From Vicinamibacterales bacterium (GTDB lineage: Bacteria; Acidobacteriota; Vicinamibacteria; Vicinamibacterales; UBA2999): a stretch of DNA of 64,000 nt. A program made the position numbers and the translations under genes. Where the stretch lies: contig JAWKHS010000017.1 in assembly GCA_041394705.1 (NCBI GenBank), forward strand, positions 83,785 to 147,784. Reading direction: 5' to 3'. The notes under the pieces are model-generated. The model worked only from the letters and a program-made list of their open reading frames with translations, was not told the origin of the DNA and did no database searches. Positions 62,580 through 64,000 of this stretch are shown one piece after another (position 1 is the stretch's first letter; the number at the start of each line of letters is the position of its first letter).

Positions 62580-63872
62580 ATGAAAGTCGCGGTGGTGGGG
62601 ACGGGATACGTCGGGCTGGTGGTGGGCGCCTGCCTGGCCGAGAGCGGCAACGACGTCATCTGCGTGGACAAGGACGAGGCCAAGGTGCGGATGCTCCGGC
62701 GGGGGAAGAGCCCGATCTACGAACCGGGCATCGAAGACCTGCTGCGGCGGAACAAGGCCGAAGGCCGGCTGACGTTCACGACGGACCTTCCCAAGGCCGT
62801 CCGCCAGTCGACCATCATCTTCATCGCCGTGGGAACGCCGCAGGGCGAGGACGGATCCGCGGACCTGCAGCACGTGCTGGGGGTGGCGAAGTCCATCGCC
62901 AAGGCCATGAACGGCTACAAGGTGATCGTGGACAAGAGCACCGTGCCCGTGGGCACGGCCGAGCGGGTCCGCGACATCGTCCGCCGCGAGACCACGCACC
63001 CGTTCAGCGTCGTCAGCAATCCGGAGTTCCTGAAGCAGGGCGCCGCCGTCGACGACTTCATGAAGCCCGACCGTGTCGTCATCGGCGCCGAGGACGAGAA
63101 GGCGGCGGAGCTCATGGTGGCCCTCCACAAGCCGTTCACGCGCACGGGCGCGCCGATCATGGTGATGGACTGCGCCAGCGCCGAGCTCTCGAAGTACGCG
63201 GCCAACGCCATGCTGGCCACCAAGATCTCGTTCATGAACGAGATCGCCAACGTGTGCGAGGCCTACGGCGCCGACGTGGACCGCGTCCGGCAGGCCATGG
63301 GGTCCGACCGCCGCATCGGGCCGGCGTTCCTGTTCCCGGGCGTCGGCTACGGCGGGAGCTGTTTCCCGAAGGACGTCAAGGCGCTCGTGAAGTTCTCGGG
63401 CGACAAGAAGTACGACTTCAGGATCCTGAAGGCCGTGGAGGCCGTGAACGAGTCGCAGAAGCGGGTGCTGCTGAAGAAGATGGAAGCCCACTTCGGCACG
63501 CTCAAGGGCAAGACCATCGCCGTCTGGGGCCTGGCCTTCAAGCCGAAGACCGACGACATGCGCGAGGCGCCCGCCATCCCCATCATCAAGACGCTGCTCG
63601 AGAAGGGCGCCAAGGTCCAGGCGCACGACCCCGAGGCGATGGACACGGCCAAGGGCCTCTTCAAGGGCGTCAACTACACGACCCGCAACTACGACGCCCT
63701 CAAGGGCGCCGACGGGCTCGCCATCCTCACCGAGTGGCAGGAGTTCCGCGAGCCCGACTTCCAGCGGATGCGGAAGCTGCTCAAGACGCCCGTGATCTTC
63801 GACGGCCGCAACATCTATCAGCCCGACCAGATGAAGGCGCTGGGCTTCACCTACTTCTCGATCGGGCGCTGA
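62580..63872 (+). CDS. ugd: UDP-glucose 6-dehydrogenase
   Basis: 430 residues. It oxidises UDP-glucose to UDP-glucuronate with two NAD. The NAD loop is VVGTGYVGLVVGACLAESG, then FIAVGTPQGEDG, NPEFLKQGAAVDDF and the catalytic GYGGSCFPKDVKAL with Cys261. The product feeds the UXS-like enzyme and glucuronosyl transferases of this cluster. The galE-like gene starts 2 nt after the stop. Confidence 0.95.
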   Translation: MKVAVVGTGYVGLVVGACLAESGNDVICVDKDEAKVRMLRRGKSPIYEPGIEDLLRRNKAEGRLTFTTDLPKAVRQSTIIFIAVGTPQGEDGSADLQHVLGVAKSIAKAMNGYKVIVDKSTVPVGTAERVRDIVRRETTHPFSVVSNPEFLKQGAAVDDFMKPDRVVIGAEDEKAAELMVALHKPFTRTGAPIMVMDCASAELSKYAANAMLATKISFMNEIANVCEAYGADVDRVRQAMGSDRRIGPAFLFPGVGYGGSCFPKDVKALVKFSGDKKYDFRILKAVEAVNESQKRVLLKKMEAHFGTLKGKTIAVWGLAFKPKTDDMREAPAIPIIKTLLEKGAKVQAHDPEAMDTAKGLFKGVNYTTRNYDALKGADGLAILTEWQEFREPDFQRMRKLLKTPVIFDGRNIYQPDQMKALGFTYFSIGR

Positions 63873-63874
63873 CG

Positions 63875-64000
63875 ATGGCGCGGGTGCTGGTCACGGGTGG
63901 GGCCGGCTACATCGGCAGCCACACCGCCAAGGCGCTCGTCGCCGCCGGGCACGACGTGGTGGTCCTCGACGACCTGTCGGCCGGGCACGCCGAGGCCGTC
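63875..64000 (+). CDS. galE: UDP-glucose 4-epimerase-like protein, N-terminal part (truncated by window)
   Basis: The ATG lies 2 nt after the ugd stop. The 42 visible residues show the NAD loop VLVTGGAGYIGSHTAKAL and VVVLDDLSAGHAEAV, the usual opening of GalE. Other extended SDR sugar epimerases remain possible because the rest lies outside. It would supply UDP-galactose for the exopolysaccharide. Confidence 0.82.
   Translation, partial: MARVLVTGGAGYIGSHTAKALVAAGHDVVVLDDLSAGHAEAV

Noticed and set aside
60225..63626. Apparent 1133-residue glycosyltransferase fusion
   Set aside because: The upstream part overlaps ugd and another GT4 gene and has no domain. The coupled ATG at 61310 gives a normal 361-residue GT4 enzyme.

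Overview
The window is GC-rich bacterial chromosome with densely packed genes on both strands. Lineage markers point to Acidobacteriota, probably Vicinamibacteria. They are an Oar-like TonB-dependent receptor with an N-terminal carboxypeptidase-regulatory domain, a secreted VWA protein of the acidobacterial VWFA-related type, a DUF2911 protein, a fused membrane/spermidine-synthase/TPR protein and a quinoprotein dehydrogenase. The placement is inferred from family content only; no rRNA is present.

Layout. (1) 1-16000 is a cell-surface glycan region. It holds a partial glycosyltransferase, a lipoprotein, a proline-rich repeat protein, and a tightly packed leftward run of Wzm-like permease, Wzt-like ATPase, radical SAM protein and TPR lipoprotein. 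A rightward polar amino-acid ABC importer (fused binding protein/permease, then ATPase) follows. After it come a GT8-like transferase, tRNA-Lys(TTT), a GT-C-like membrane protein, a second GT8-like transferase, a methyltransferase and a sulfotransferase. (2) 16000-30700 is mixed metabolism: DUF2911 protein, arginase, a nuclease-like protein with a histone-H1-like tail, VWA protein, aminotransferase, LysR regulator, an exported peroxiredoxin with an in-frame TGA at its catalytic cysteine, an orphan DNA methyltransferase, the fused spermidine synthase and a large membrane protein. (3) 30900-54600 is largely housekeeping: TonB receptor, M20 peptidase, D,D-carboxypeptidase, FdhE, glycogen synthase, thioredoxin and its reductase, MnmA with its cysteine desulfurase, bactofilin, SAM hydroxide adenosyltransferase, GlpX, an MFS transporter, an ion antiporter, HflX, a TPR/SLH lipoprotein, a CDP-alcohol phosphatidyltransferase, a quinoprotein and a DUF488 protein. 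(4) 54700-64000 is an exopolysaccharide cluster: UDP-xylose synthase-like epimerase, WcaJ-like initiating transferase, four GT4 and one GT2 transferases, UDP-glucose dehydrogenase and the start of GalE.

Working together: Ugd and the UXS-like enzyme would give UDP-glucuronate and UDP-xylose. The WcaJ-like enzyme would start a lipid-linked repeat unit that the overlapping glycosyltransferases extend. The Wzm/Wzt pair would export another glycan, which neighbouring transferases, methyltransferase and sulfotransferase could decorate. The cysteine desulfurase would supply sulfur to MnmA, and TrxA/TrxB form a reducing pair.

The standout observation is the peroxiredoxin at 23435-24031. One reading frame is interrupted only by TGA exactly where the peroxidatic cysteine belongs. 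A perfect 6-bp hairpin with a GUAC loop starts 11 nt after the TGA, and its loop lies 17 nt downstream. This fits a selenocysteine codon with a bacterial SECIS element, in a protein that also carries a signal peptide. No long intergenic region holds an obvious mobile element or CRISPR array. The only gene-free stretch over 300 nt is 33850-34214.
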